DNA from: Paramecium octaurelia
Taxonomy: Eukaryota; Ciliophora; Oligohymenophorea; Peniculida; Parameciidae
Assembly (NCBI GenBank): GCA_905182995.1
Contig: CAJJDP010000103.1
Coordinates: forward strand, 186,001 to 250,000
Direction: 5' to 3'
Length of the DNA: 64,000 bases
A program made the position numbers and the translations under genes. Position 1 is the stretch's first letter; the number at the start of each line of letters is the position of its first letter. Below, piece by piece: positions 12,901 through 25,506 of the stretch. A model generated the notes under the pieces. That model was not told where the DNA came from. It saw nothing but the letters and a program-made list of their open reading frames with translations, and did no database searches.

Positions 12901-14014
12901 GTTCATCAACAACCAAAAATCCATCAGAATTAGGATGTGAATAGATTATAGATTGAGAATCGTCTAAGGTTTTCGACTAGAATCTATATAATTATTCTGA
13001 ATATAAGACTACAGTCTTATCCTAAAGCACTACGATTGAAGTTTTTTATAGATAAACCTTATCAGATTGTTTGGAGTCGATGGTAGTAGTAAATTCTTAG
13101 GCAGTGATTGTTTTGTGAAATAGTTATGTTTTTGAAAGGATTACATAAGTGTTTTTGTAGACATCAAAATCATATGAATAGACATCTGGAATCTAAGTGT
13201 CAATCTTACGAATTAATTGCCACTTATCATTCTTATACTATAAAATAATTAGTTCCCCAGATGCATTCAGTATACTAATCTATCCGTTTGTATGAGTTTA
13301 AAAATCTCTTATCTATAGGTCAAATGAGTCCTACTTTAATAGTGTTCTCATTGCAGTCTAGTCTAGGCTATTCAGGAATACAAGTGTCTCTTCTTATTCT
13401 TAATACAGTTCCAACTTGTCAACAGTACCTCTCAATAGATATTAATCAATCATATCTAATTTTCTAAACGAGTCTTTGGGTTTCTCAACTGGGAGATAAG
13501 TGTGGGGGGATTAATCAATTTTCAGAATGCTAAAGTAATCTCCTTCCTCATCAGAGCATTCTGTTATTACCAGAGTCGTCAAAAGAGCTATATCATAGCA
13601 CTTAGAATTTGCTCTACCAGTGCTTTGAAATAGAGCTTGTAAATTAGGGAAAGTAGAGTAATATTTTAAGTCATATTCACAATAATAAGTTCCTTCATTG
13701 AGGAGTAGTATGGCCATTAAATGTTATGGCTCACTACTTTTAGTTGATTTTAACATTTTGATCGAAATTTTCTCTCCTTTTAATCCATTTATAGGAATCT
13801 TCTCCAAATCCTATAAAGGAGCTTTAATTGTAAGCTGAGGAACAACAGGCTAGAATATGGTCTAATCATAATCGTTAGAATAGAATATCTAGTTCAAAGG
13901 AATTGTTATTGTTTCTCCTGGGGTTGAAGTTATGAAAAGCTTATTGTCTTACAAATAAGTGCACTAATATGAAAGTATAATGAGAGTGCTAAGAATTAAG
14001 TGAATTCTAATCAT
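9998..14014 (-). CDS. large type I membrane protein, intronless (1,338 aa)
   Basis: One uninterrupted frame of 1,339 codons. The start at 14012-14014 gives a signal peptide (MIRIHLILSTLIILSYQ). A ~1,280-residue ectodomain rich in Tyr, Asn, Ser and Lys follows, then a proline-containing hinge (IPPEPEPKNDDDKKG), one transmembrane helix (WAIILIIIGVFLIGFIAF) and a 20-residue basic tail. No conserved domain is recognised; the alternation of short hydrophobic and polar runs suggests all-beta repeats. It shares topology with the gene at 53449-58763 but no visible motif. Absence of introns over 4 kb is notable beside multi-intron neighbours. Probably a cell-surface or secretory-pathway receptor or matrix protein, by topology only. 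Confidence 0.75.
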
Positions 14015-14476
14015 TTAATTATACGCAAGGTTGAAAATATCTTTTTAATGCTGAGATTAATTTCTGAATACATACTGAATAATTTATTCAACATTCTTCA
14101 TAACATAATTCCACATATCATCAATTTTGATCTTTTTTATTATTAGTTTAATAATTAATTTTCACACAAACATAATTAGATCAGAAATTCTTGATAAGAA
14201 ATCCAAATTTGAGGTAATTTCTTTATTCATTGTAGATATCGCATTTACATAAGTTACATTGAATATCTTAATATAAATATTAAAGGTATTAAGCATTTTT
14301 ATTGATGCATAAAAATTGTATTGATCATTATTTATATACATTTCAAATGATTTCTATAAAAATAATCATAAGAAGATCATAGAATGAGGACAATATAATG
14401 CTTTCTTATTATTATCTTGGTGATATTTTGTTATTAAAAAAATAAAATATGCATCATTAATTTGAATGGCTTTCAT
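14015..14476 (-). pseudogene. relic ORF with two in-frame TGA codons
   Basis: A single frame starting at ATG 14474-14476 carries protein-like sequence (MKAIQINDAYFIFLITKYHQ, then ITSNLDFLSRISDLIMF, then WNYVMKNVEQIIQYVF) but is broken by TGA at 14366-14368 and 14162-14164. It runs without a stop into the start of the membrane-protein gene. No suitable introns remove both stops. Probably a degraded gene; chance is not excluded. Confidence 0.3.
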
Positions 14477-14870
14477 ATTGCAATAATACTAAGGAAGTTG
14501 ATCCTGTTTATTTTAATCTATTTATGATAGATTAAATTGGATTTGAAATTATTCTTCCAGAAATCAGCAAAAGATATTAAATACATATATTCGATATTTT
14601 CGAAAACAAATTCAGATATAATATAGAACAACAATTTTATCAAATCAAATTTCGAGATCCTTCGAAATAGAAAAATTAGAAATTATACTCGATATTTTTA
14701 TACTTTTTCCCCTATAATGTCAAATAATACTAAAGCAAAATAATTTTCGTTAAATAGGAAATTATAATACCTTAATCATAATAATTTCAAAATTTTTATT
14801 GAAATTAATAAATTTTATAAAGATATTATTTTAAACTAAAAACCACATTAACAAGATTATAAATGAAATG

Positions 14871-16751
14871 TCATTCTTTGTACTTTCTGATTTTTATTGA
14901 ATTATCTTTACTTTCCCAAGTTACTAAATATTATGAATCATTAGTCATGGCACCATAGAGTTGATTATCACTGTTCTCTATATATTGAACAGGAATGAAT
15001 TCTTAATGATCAATAGCTTTAATAATATTAATAGTTTTCCCAACTTTAATTAATAGTATTTATTTCTCTTTATTATATTACTAAGGGAAGTAATCAATTC
15101 TATTATTTCCAGACCTTATATTTATTTATCTGGTCAAGATAAATTTCTGTTATAATCGATCAAGCTCGTAGATTTACATAAGATTTTATTTTTGAAATAA
15201 AAATGTAAAAAGGGTGTCTTTTAAGAAATATAAACTATATCCCTCCTAATCAACCTAAATTAATTAATTTTTCATCCATTATTATTCTTTGTTGCATTTG
15301 AAAACAATAATCTCATTTTTTGTTGAACATGAAACCAATTGATTTCCTGAGTCATTAAGACTGATGCTCTTTATTTCATGTTCATGATCATTCAATGTTT
15401 ATTTAAGACTCCATTTATTGTTACTTTTGGCCCAAAATTTAATTGTTTTATCATCACTACCAGAGATAATTAAATCTTCCTCTTTGTTCATTATTAATCC
15501 TCCTATGACATAATTAGTATGTCCGTTTAATTTTTGATCACAATACCATTGTCTTTAATCATCCCATGACCAAATTATGATTAAGTTGTCCTGAGAACAA
15601 CCAGAAATAAATTGTTTAGTTTTTTTCATGAAATAAAGGCATCTCACACATCCTTTGTGTTCAGTCAATTATTACTTTTCTGTTAATTCTCCCTCTTTAA
15701 ACTAAAATACTTTAATCTTACTATCTAATCCAGCAACCATAACTGAAGAATCTAAAGAAAAAGCAAAAGAAGTGCATTTGTCTTATTTGATACTATTCTG
15801 TAATTCAAATTCAAAATGATTAAAATTCTCTAAGAATTTTTGATATAAGCTTATTACTTATTTAATTTGATTTTCCTTTGTCATTGATTCTCGCTCAATC
15901 TCTTCGTAAATTAATGCATTTTGCTGTTAATCATAATTACAAGCAATATCATTTAATTCTACTTATGAGAGGCTTGACCAATTCTTTTGCATTAAGGTCA
16001 TCTATTAAGAGAGAGTGTCATTTTTCAAATTAATCGATTTATATATAAATTTATTGAACTCCTCAGTTTGTTATAATATTTTTTTCCATTAATGACTTAA
16101 ATTGTTTTAATGATTATTAAATTTCCCTAAAGTCAATCGAGCATGCTCTCCCCACGCTTTTTCAAACTCTTCTAATTTGATGTAATTTTGGTCTGGTTTT
16201 TTGCAACTCTCGCAAGCCAATCGATTCTAAAAAATTGTACTTTTTGATGTCCTCACATAATAGATCTATTCGTAATGCTCATCGCAAATCTTAACATTGC
16301 CATTCCCTGGTTTGCATGTTGAATTGAAACATAGCTCAAAATCACAATCAGAAGATTTTTCACTAATCTACTTCATCTTGTTTTCAAAGGATTTCAAAAA
16401 GTCTTAATTCCATATTGTTAGCAATTTTGTGAATTTATTGCCAACTTTTGTATTGTGTATGGATTCTTGACTTATTATTAATTCTTTTAATTGTTTCGGA
16501 TGCACAATTTCCTTATTTTAATTCAAGTCAATATTCATATTTAGAAAACCTAATTAAATCTGTATTTATTCGACAATTTCATCAATTACTAACAAGCTTT
16601 AGTGTAGTTTATCCATAAATTGATTTCTCAAAATTTGAAGTTCTTATTTTAGGCTTACTAAATTATAGACTATGGTTTCAGCTTCTTTATATTTCCTTGG
16701 CATCCAAACTTCCTTTAAATTTAGTTGTATTTTTTGCAAAACTTGATCCAT
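14871..16751 (-). CDS. WD40-repeat protein with Cys/His and coiled-coil N-terminus (626 aa)
   Basis: Intronless. Residues 1-120 are helical. A Cys-rich segment follows (CNSTCK...CDEHYEQI...ACESCKK), likely zinc-binding, then a coiled coil (~220-300). The C-terminal half holds a WD40 propeller: blades include FAFSLDSSVMVAGLDSKIKV, CVRCLYFMKKTKQFISGCSQ and IISGSDDKTIKFWAKS, with a final NSIKIRKYKE. Roughly six to seven blades are visible. WD40 propellers are protein-interaction platforms; no specific partner can be named. The stop is TGA at 14871. Length is divisible by three with no internal TGA seen. Confidence 0.82.
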
Positions 16752-18601
16752 GAAATTTATTTTTGATTATAAATAAATTAAAAATATCTAACATATTATT
16801 ATTATTTTCGAAAACAAACAGAATACTAAACAACATTAGTCTTAAAATTGTAATTGGGATTGGATAATCGAATATGTTCATTTCATAGCTAAGAAACCAA
16901 ACTTTAATCAATTAATATTTCTTCCATTCCAAAAATTAATTAATCAAATATCCTGATCTCAACTATCATAATAGGCTTTATTCTTATTTTAAAATTGATA
17001 TTATATTGAATCAATAAATATATATAAATAAAAAAAAAATAATTAATAATCTACAACCATTAAAAATAAAAACTATTAAATGCTTAAAAGTTAATTTTCG
17101 ATCATCATTAGAACCAACTAAATCAGATTAAAAGTCAATTTAATTATTCTTAAAAAGATGTTAATGCGCACGCAATCATGATTCAGGTAAACATTTTAGG
17201 GCTTTTAAATTGTGATTAATTATTCAACTTCTACATCTGAATTGTGTTATCAACTATTACTCAATTATACTCCTTGCTGATTATACGTTAAAGGAGAATA
17301 ATTACAATTTCAATTTAAGTTTTGAAACCACATTGACTTTTAATATTTCTCCTTGAAAATAAAAGATTTTCGCCTATATTATTGTTCCTAAGTGACGTTT
17401 TCTATATTTATTTACTGATCATCAAATAGATGATATGATTGTTGTAGCGATAATGATTCAATTGAGATGTATTGATATATCATTTCAATTGTTGTTCAAA
17501 GTTATCATAGGTGGAATTCAATCAAATAAATAGTACTCACTGCTTAATCTCTTCATTATTATTTAGGTGTAAATGAATTAAATTAAAAGAATAAGAAAAT
17601 TAAGCTAATTATTATTCTTAATTAGATATTAAATTCAAAATAATAAAAAGTTTAATATTTATGCTTATTTTTATGGGTTTCATTTTTTTCCACCTAACTA
17701 TCTCTATTCTACAGTCATTTATCTATTCCGCAAATTTGATTCTATATTCATTATTTTGATAATTTATATAAACTCAAATTAATTATTTTAATTGCTTAAT
17801 TTGGAATTCTTGTAAGTTTCAACATCTAAACTTTTGTAAATATGATATCTTGATACTAATAAAATTTTTTCATTTGTTAAAATACTTTTTTTAACTCGAT
17901 TTATTAATAAGCATCAATAGATTTAGTCTCATTTTGATATAGCATATTAATATTGTGGAATTTATTATTGATTAATCTCTATAATTCTTAACATTGCCTA
18001 ATTACAGAAATCTTATTGAATTAGATCATCAATAAAGGGTAAGTGAGTCGATCCCACAGCATCATTATGTGCAGATTGTTCTCGCTAGAATTTTAGATAA
18101 AAAATTTTCATATTCATACTTTTGTTCTTTTAACTATATAACAGATATTATTTAGCTATATAGTAGGGGCATTTACCTCCTTGCTAATAACTTCTAGTAT
18201 ACATATACATTTTACATTTTCATCAAAAATTGAAAACTTCTTCTTAAAGCTTAATTGCAAAAACTAGTTCTCAAAACATTCACATAATCCACGTATCATG
18301 ATCCTTGTTTGCATATGGTTAATATAGTGGTTTTATCAAAAATTAAGATCCTATAAAATCAAGAAAAAAAGGGATTCTAGAATCAGAAATGGGTAGAAAA
18401 TGCCAATTTTTAAATTGTTAGTGGCTTTTTTGAATTTTTGAGGGATATGAAAGTAGATTTACATGTCTAACTTAGAGATATGTGGAATCATCTTCATATA
18501 AAATCAATTTTGCGGAATATTGTCTTCATATACAATGTTAACTCCAGATTAAGCACTATATAAATGGGGAATAGATTTCTTCTTAATTAAATATTAAAAT
18601 A
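16752..18601. other. 1.85 kb AT-rich intergenic region with relic ORF pieces
   Basis: No intact gene seen. On the minus strand, 17483 down to 17310 reads 57 codons with clear protein-like composition (ending FIFKEKYQKSMWFQNLN), and the same frame continues beyond the TGA with further protein-like blocks between TGAs down to about 17180. This looks like a decayed gene. The remainder is A/T runs without recognisable signals. The promoter of the secreted protein gene at 18602 must lie at the right end. Confidence 0.35.
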
Positions 18602-20917
18602 ATGAAATATCTTCCACTAGTGATGGCATTGTTGTGCTTGACTGCCCTTTCAAGAGTAGAAACTGTACAAGAGTTATTAGAATAAACTAAGGAGTAATAT
18701 CATTTAGAATAAGATATTGATACTCTTAAATCAATGCTTGAAGCTGAGTTGGGCATTAAGTAAGAGAAGGAGACATCAAATTAGCTCCCATCTATTGCAA
18801 AAGGTATTGGAATATAATATTAAGAAGATTCCATATCATAGTCTATATTGTTAGCTAAAGTAATGAAATCTCAATACAACTTAAACAATAGTACTTATCC
18901 CAATAGCACTTATCCCAATAGTACTTATCCAAATAGCACTTATCCCAATAGCACTTATCCCAATAATACTAATCCAAATAGCACTTATCCCAATAGTACT
19001 TATCCAAATTCAACTTACAATTACACATATCAATCATATTCAACCTCATATCCAACCTATAGTAACTCAAGCAACTCATCAAATACATCTAATACTACTA
19101 ATGGATCAAATGGATCTTATCCTTACAGTAACCTCACCTACAACTATGCTTATCCCTCCACTTCTAATAGTTCCAGCAATTCCTCATCCTACAATACCAC
19201 CAATTAGACATCAACTATTAACTATACCAATGGTTCCTCAAATTACAACAGCACAAGAAATAGTAGATACATTCCATCAAGACTATAATTAAGAGTTAGA
19301 AACAATTAAAATTTGGTATAGGGATAACTCAAAAATAACACCCAAAATGTTACTTTTTACAACACAACAAGTGGAACTTACGAAAGTGTAGTTATTTATA
19401 ATAACACTGAAATTTATTAAAATCAAACTGAATCTTACTATTATTACTATGAGAATAACACCTTGGTTACTTTAGACAGACAATATGATGATTTTGGTAA
19501 TGTGGTATACAGAAACTTCAACTTTAATTATTCTTTGATCGTAGCCTAGAACTCTACAAACTCAAATTTCAACAGCTAATAACAAGCCTTTGGAACACTC
19601 GTTCTTACAAATCAAACATTTTCAGGATAATTTAATAGGTATGGAAATAACTATGGAAGTGTATATTCAAACGACAACAGTAATAACTATTATTATGATT
19701 AAAATAATTAATTTTAAGGAAATGCACAATACTCTAATGAAGTAGGAAATTATTCATTTAATGGTAACGACTATGGAGGTTCATATTAATATCAATAGAA
19801 TGGATCCGAATCCTATTCGGATACATATAAGTATAACAATTATAGAAATGGCTTTGTTGGTGCAGACATTAACCAAAATACTTCAAACAGTTACTAAAGT
19901 TAAACTTATAGCCAATCTTAATACTAGTTAGACAGTAATTATAGAGAAGGAAATAACTCATCAATTTATTAAAATCAATTGAACCAAACTAATAACTATG
20001 CAACCCAAAGTAGTTCTTAAAATAGAGCAAATGATACCATTTCAAATTCTCAATCTGCCTATGTATACTAAAGTTAAGGATAATATAATAGCACCATCAT
20101 CAATCATGATCAATATACAGCAAGTGATAACAATCAAAAAGGTACATAGTTTGAAGCAACTTATTATAACTCAACTTCTAATAGTGATTATGGTACCAAC
20201 TATGATAAATTGAATTATAACTATACTATTAATGAGAACAATGGAAATTATATCGAAAATTCCAGCAACTCTTCTGGAAATACCAACTTAACCGTTGAAA
20301 GTATTTCAGGAACCCAAGCAAGAAATGTTTACGATTATGACAACTAAACTTTTTCATATATATCCGGATCAAATCAAGACATTCTTAACAATACAAATTC
20401 ATAATACGTTAGCGGACCAAATACTACAGTTACCACTGTTGATTCCTATGTTACAACTAGGAATTCTAATAATTATAAAAATAATGATGAACCTATCAAT
20501 TTTAGTGGTGAATAATAGACAACCCACACTTAATCAACAATAGAATAGTCAAGATAATAATTCAATCAATTAAGAGGTTCAAAGAAATAAGCCTCAGGAT
20601 CTTGGAGATAAATTGAAACCGCAGAACTTTAACAATCTAATTCAATGATCATTGAAGAAGCCATTAATGAAATTAATACTAAGTTCAATCCTTAATAAGA
20701 TGGATATCAGTTCGATTCAGTTATGAGCGTTTAAGAATAAATTGTTTCAGGTATCAACTACAAGATATATTTAAATTATTCAAATCCAGAGTTTGAATAA
20801 TAGATATATGAAGTAATCATTTATTCAATGTAATTTTATTAATTTAATTTTAGTCCCTGGTAAAACAGATCCAATCAAATTGTCAAATCAATTAGATTCG
20901 ATTAGGTAGAAAATTGA
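18602..20917 (+). CDS. secreted Asn/Ser/Tyr-rich repeat protein with C-terminal cystatin domain (771 aa)
   Basis: A signal peptide (MKYLPLVMALLCLTALS) precedes a short helical part. Then come tandem STYPN pentapeptides (~residues 95-140) and ~500 residues dominated by Asn, Ser, Tyr, Thr and Gln with dozens of N-x-S/T sequons. The last ~100 residues have the cystatin layout: an aromatic N-terminal motif (GSWRQIE), a helix (IEEAINEINTKFNP), the QxVxG loop as QIVSG (~712-716) and a second hairpin PW (~752). Cystatins inhibit papain-like cysteine proteases. No introns. The bulk of the protein could be a heavily glycosylated, adhesive or prion-like extracellular stretch. The cystatin call rests on three motifs in correct order; the rest is descriptive. 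Confidence 0.8.
18883..19020 (+). repeat. 15-bp coding tandem repeat (STYPN units)
   Basis: About nine copies of AATAGCACTTATCCC and variants, one diverged to Asn-Asn-Thr-Asn-Pro. Each unit encodes N-S-T-Y-P and thus carries an N-S-T glycosylation sequon. Confidence 0.88.
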
Positions 20918-21290
20918 AATAAATGATTATATCAATAAAAATAACAAAGAATTTTACAACTAAATCATTTTAATTTAACCATTTCAATTCGAGATTCTAT
21001 TAATCTAAAATAAATAACTATTCCAAATTCATTTCTCTATTAGTATCATTAAGTTTAATTCTCCTTAAGAAAACTTGTGAATTATCCCTTTTTATAATAA
21101 GTTATTGCTAAATCAAGATGTTCTAAGTATTTTTTTCTCATATTTCAATTACTAACTAATTATTATGCTACATACTATATGCTTGCCTAATTCATTTGGT
21201 ATTTATTTTGTTTTTAATATTATATTCATTCGTAAAAAAATATTCAAAAAATATAGTATAAGCTAATAATTAATTAAATTGAGTAATATA

Positions 21291-21526
21291 ATGCAATACA
21301 TCTAGTCTTTTAGTACAAGTTACAAAGCCACATAAACGTTTCAAAACTATTTTTAGTCCCTACTGAATGGATAAGATATCTGAATCCTGATTACCATCTT
21401 AAATATAAAACTATAAGGGCATTGGACTTTTATTATAATAGTTTATATCTAAAACCATTTGAAACTTGAGAAAAGCAAAAATAAATGACAATAGAAGTTC
21501 CAAAGCTATAAATTTCATTAAATTGA
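21291..21526 (+). CDS. possible small protein (61 aa), weak model
   Basis: Two introns (21356-21375, 20 nt; 21441-21470, 30 nt with an in-frame TGA) join protein-like segments (SYKATQTFQNYFQYLN, then YKTIRALDFYYNKKQK). Spliced length is divisible by three. Without the second intron the ORF stops at a TGA inside that intron. No homology recognised; the model could be over-fitted. The rest of 20918-22603 is AT-rich with nothing supportable. Confidence 0.28.
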
Positions 21527-22603
21527 TTGCTTATTTTAAGATGAAAAGCATAATTCCAAATTTATCGGATGTAAGAATAAATAACTTCAAATGCAATTAA
21601 AAACAGAATAATAATTTTACTAATCCTATTCTTATTTAACCTAAATGATTGTCTTTAAATTCACTGATGTTTTACAATTCAATACAAAATTATAATATGA
21701 AGATTAATAAATAAAGTGATCGAAATATAATTATAATTCTTTCATTTTATCATTCATTATCTAGAATTTGGATTTATAAAAAATTAATACTAAATAAAAT
21801 AATTTTATAAGATAATATATGTAATATTTCAGATTGTACTAAAACAACAAATATTTAGGCTTTCCTATTGATATTTAGGTTCATTAAGTAGATCAATATT
21901 GGATTTAAACTTTCTAGTCTAACGAAATCCCAATATTATACCAATATTGGTCTCCATGAGAATGATCTAAACAGAAATGACCTAAATCTGAATTGTTTTA
22001 GTATAATCCTAAATTGGAGTATTTTTAATACAATTCAAATCGTAAATCTTTATTAATTAGTACAGAATACTTTTTTTATATTTTAAAAACGTTTTGAAAT
22101 TTAAAACTTAGGGCTTTTATACAATCTCCTTAGAATTGTCATCTTGTTATGATAATGAATAACAAGATTTCATTTTTAAATTCATCTATTTTTATATAAG
22201 CTTTCTAATTGATTGATTGTCAATTATTTTTTATTATTATAGAGCTAGGTATATAAGAAATTTATGAAATACTTTTCTGTATGCTAACAGATCCTCTCTT
22301 TTTTAATAAATTAAATATTAAAAATTATTCAAATTTTTTTTATGTCTGCCAACTTAAGAATGAATAATTCTATTCTCGAAGTTTCCAATTTTATTATTTT
22401 CAATCAAAATTATTAATAGGAATTATGCTTTTTTTACGCTTATTATAATGTTTTAACAACTTTTTAAGGGCTTTTACTTAAAATTAAGCAATTAAGGTTA
22501 AAATTGAAAATTTCAACATAGTTTTCATTTTACACAATCCAATTTAATGATTTTTTCATTTTCCATTCCTAATACAGTTATAAAAAGCTTAATGATTAAT
22601 AAT

Positions 22604-22969
22604 ATGAATTTAATCAGTTAATTAACATTATATTTTTGCTTCTATTTAACAGATGATGAGGTTATCAGTTCACAGGAAGATTACTTAAACTAAATAGAAA
22701 ATTAAGAGTTGCTTAGTAATTGCTTTAGTAACTGTTAATGTGTTGAGGAGACAAGCTAGATTAAATGAGAGAGGCGATGTGTTTAGCACAATGAATACAA
22801 GACGAATTCTGTATCTTTTGGCAATTAATTTTCAGAGGATTTTCCTTATCTCTTTTCCTAAGAAGCCTTTAATTTGTAGGATACAAAAATGGTCTATTCT
22901 AAATCGAATATCCCGTTTATCAAATAATAAGATCAGTATATTTCATTTTATTCCAGATTTTATATATGA
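22604..22969 (+). CDS. small hypothetical protein (111 aa)
   Basis: Starts with a hydrophobic stretch (LTLYFCFYL), then acidic and Gln-rich sequence with a Cys cluster (CFSNCQC...RRC), then SFGNQFSEDFPYLFSQEAF and a stop TGA at 22967. The two halves lie in one frame separated by a TGA; a 30-nt GT...AG intron (22742-22771) removes it. Such 3n introns with an in-frame stop are common in Paramecium. If the intron is wrong the gene is truncated. Function unknown. Confidence 0.4.
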
Positions 22970-23447
22970 ATATCCTTGATTTATTTTCATCAGATCAATA
23001 GAGGATTTTCTTGCTTTGATATTTTTTGATTGTAATCGTTTTCTTTGTAAAATTTTTAAAACTAATATTCAAATTTGAGATAGTTTTTCAAATGGGCTAA
23101 TGTTAAGATTATTGTTGCTTTTTAGAATCTAATGTAAAGTTAAATTATATATCATAAATCAACATCATTGTTATATAACTCGTTTTTATTGAAAAAAATC
23201 ACTTTAAATACAAATTTATTCTGAAGAAAACAGAAACAGTAAGTATTTGATGCTCAAAAAAATCACGAAATTCATCATTTACTTGCTTACAATTATTCTC
23301 TATGATTGATTGGATTTCAGTTATTTCTATATATTTACAACAAGCAAGTAAAATAAAAATAAAGGTATTATATAATTCTACTAAATTTTATTTAGTAAGT
23401 TCTTAAATAAAAATAAATGTTTTTCCAAGAATGCCATTATTAAAATT

Positions 23448-25406
23448 ATGTTATAATAATAGAAGATCAATTTTAAGTGTAAGTCACACCAAAATGAAAA
23501 CATTTAATTCTGCTGTCTCAAAAAGGATTGCACAGAAGAAAGAATGGTTTGCTTCTTATGCTTGAAAAAGACAGAACATCTCTTACATATGGATGATGTT
23601 GGTAAATTTGAGGATGTTGAATTGGTAATCAATAATGAATCGAGGAAACTTAAAGAGGCTATTACAACTTCAAAATATATGTTTAATTAGGTTTAGAACT
23701 CGTTCAAAAATTTAATCCGAGGATTGGAAGATAGAGTCTTTGGAATAGAGGCAACTATTAATTTAATGGACTTAAGTGAATTTTAAGATACACTATCATC
23801 ATCTTTAATATTCGAAAAAATTCAACTGGCAATTTAATAATCAATTGAACCATAAATAGCTAAGTTAAGAAAAACTATTGAAGAAGTATATTAAAATTGT
23901 TAATTAAATATATTTACAAAGAAGGATGAGTAAATCTTGGTTCTAATTGGTATGATTTAACTATAAAAAATAGGAAACTATTTATTCAAATAATAAGCTT
24001 ATTAAGAGGCTATTAAATACTATGAAGAATGTTTAAGCATGAATTCCAAAAATGAAGAAGCTTTATTTGGAAAGGGTAAAATCTCATTATATTTCAAGCT
24101 GAGTGTTTAAGGGTCACACAAAAATTTAACTTGGCTATAGAATTTTATTAAAAAGTACAATCGATAAATTAAAGCAATCCTCAAGTTTACATTCAACAAG
24201 GTTTAGAATAATTGATTTTTTTAGGAGAGTGCTTACAATATTTACATAAATTTAAGAGTGCAATTAAGTGTTACGATCAAGCTTTACAAATAAACTAAAC
24301 TGATTTTAAATCAATTTATCTTAAGGGTAAAAGATCAAAAAATACTTAGGTTATTGCTTACAAGCAATATAGAATTTTAAACAAGCAAAAGAATGTTTCA
24401 ATTAAATAATTCAAGCTGGATCTGATGAAATTTACACACTTCTTGCTAAAAGTAAGATATTTTTGAGAAATAGGCATGTTATTAACATAATAATTAGAGC
24501 TGGTTAAAGCAACACAAATACTTGACTAAATTTTAGATAATTCTCCTTTTAATTGTAACGCTTTATATTTGAAAAGTAAAAATTAGCCTATGTAATTTAG
24601 TTGAATGTCTTATTCTATCAGAAAACTTCTAGGAAGCCTTAATAGCTTGTGAATCAATAATTTAAAGATATCCAAAAGATACAAGAGTTTTATTCTTCAA
24701 AGGTATATATATTCTATAATCATAAGGATCTCTATTAATTCAAAGTTAAAATTTTGCAGAAGCTAATAAGTTAATAGAAGAGCTTATGGAAATAGATGAA
24801 ACATTATGGATAATTTAATATTTAAGAGGTGAAGATTATTTAATTTCTAGCTTTGCTTTTATTATAGGAGGATAAGATGGAACAGAGTTTGGAACTACTT
24901 GATAACATTTTGGCTATTAATCCATAAAACATATCGGCGCTGAAGCAAAAAGGTAAATGCTTTAATAGTTTTAGCATTAATTCTCAATATAAAAGATCCT
25001 GAATAGAGTACAAAATTTTATGATGAGTTGTAAATCAAATAACAATATGAATTACTTCCTTTAATTTTAAAAGGCGAATTTTTATATCTAACTGAAAAAT
25101 TTGAAGAAGCTATCTCCACTTTTAACATAATTTTATCTTAAGATCCAGATTTTTGTTAAATATAAATATTGAAGGGTGATATATCTTTAATTTTTAGTTT
25201 AATGTTTAATGGAATTAAAAAACTATCAAGAGGCCATTGATTTTTGTGATAAAATTCTGGATGTTTATGAAGAGAATGAAATTTTTAAGACAATAAAGAG
25301 TAATATATTAACGAATATATTAGATTAAGCCTTAGAAAAAATAGAAAACGGAGATGAGTAAGTAGAAGAAGAAGAGGTTGAATAGCAAGAAATAGATAAA
25401 GTTTGA
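23448..25406 (+). CDS. TPR-repeat protein with Cys/His N-terminus (583 aa)
   Basis: The N-terminus (CKSHQNENIQFCCLKKDC...CFLCLKK) looks like a B-box-type zinc-binding module, followed by a helical linker to ~170. From ~190 on, TPR helices recur, for example YQEAIKYYEECLSMNSKNEE, FKSAIKCYDQALQINQTD and FEEAISTFNIILSQDPDF; at least eight repeats, then an acidic tail. Nine introns: 24076-24098, 24201-24224, 24327-24349, 24452-24473, 24576-24600, 24703-24726, 24829-24850, 24953-24974 and 25176-25197. Many sit just after a conserved Gly of a TPR helix, as if the intron multiplied with the repeat. Two 24-nt introns contain no stop, and are supported only by TPR consensus. Role: scaffold, partner unknown. 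Confidence 0.78.
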
Positions 25407-25506
25407 TTACATAAATTCCCAAATAAAGTTTGGGTTAATTTAACAATAATATTATTTTTCAATATTCTTGTATTTGAATATTTTTCACTAAATTAGTAGT
25501 TCTCTA

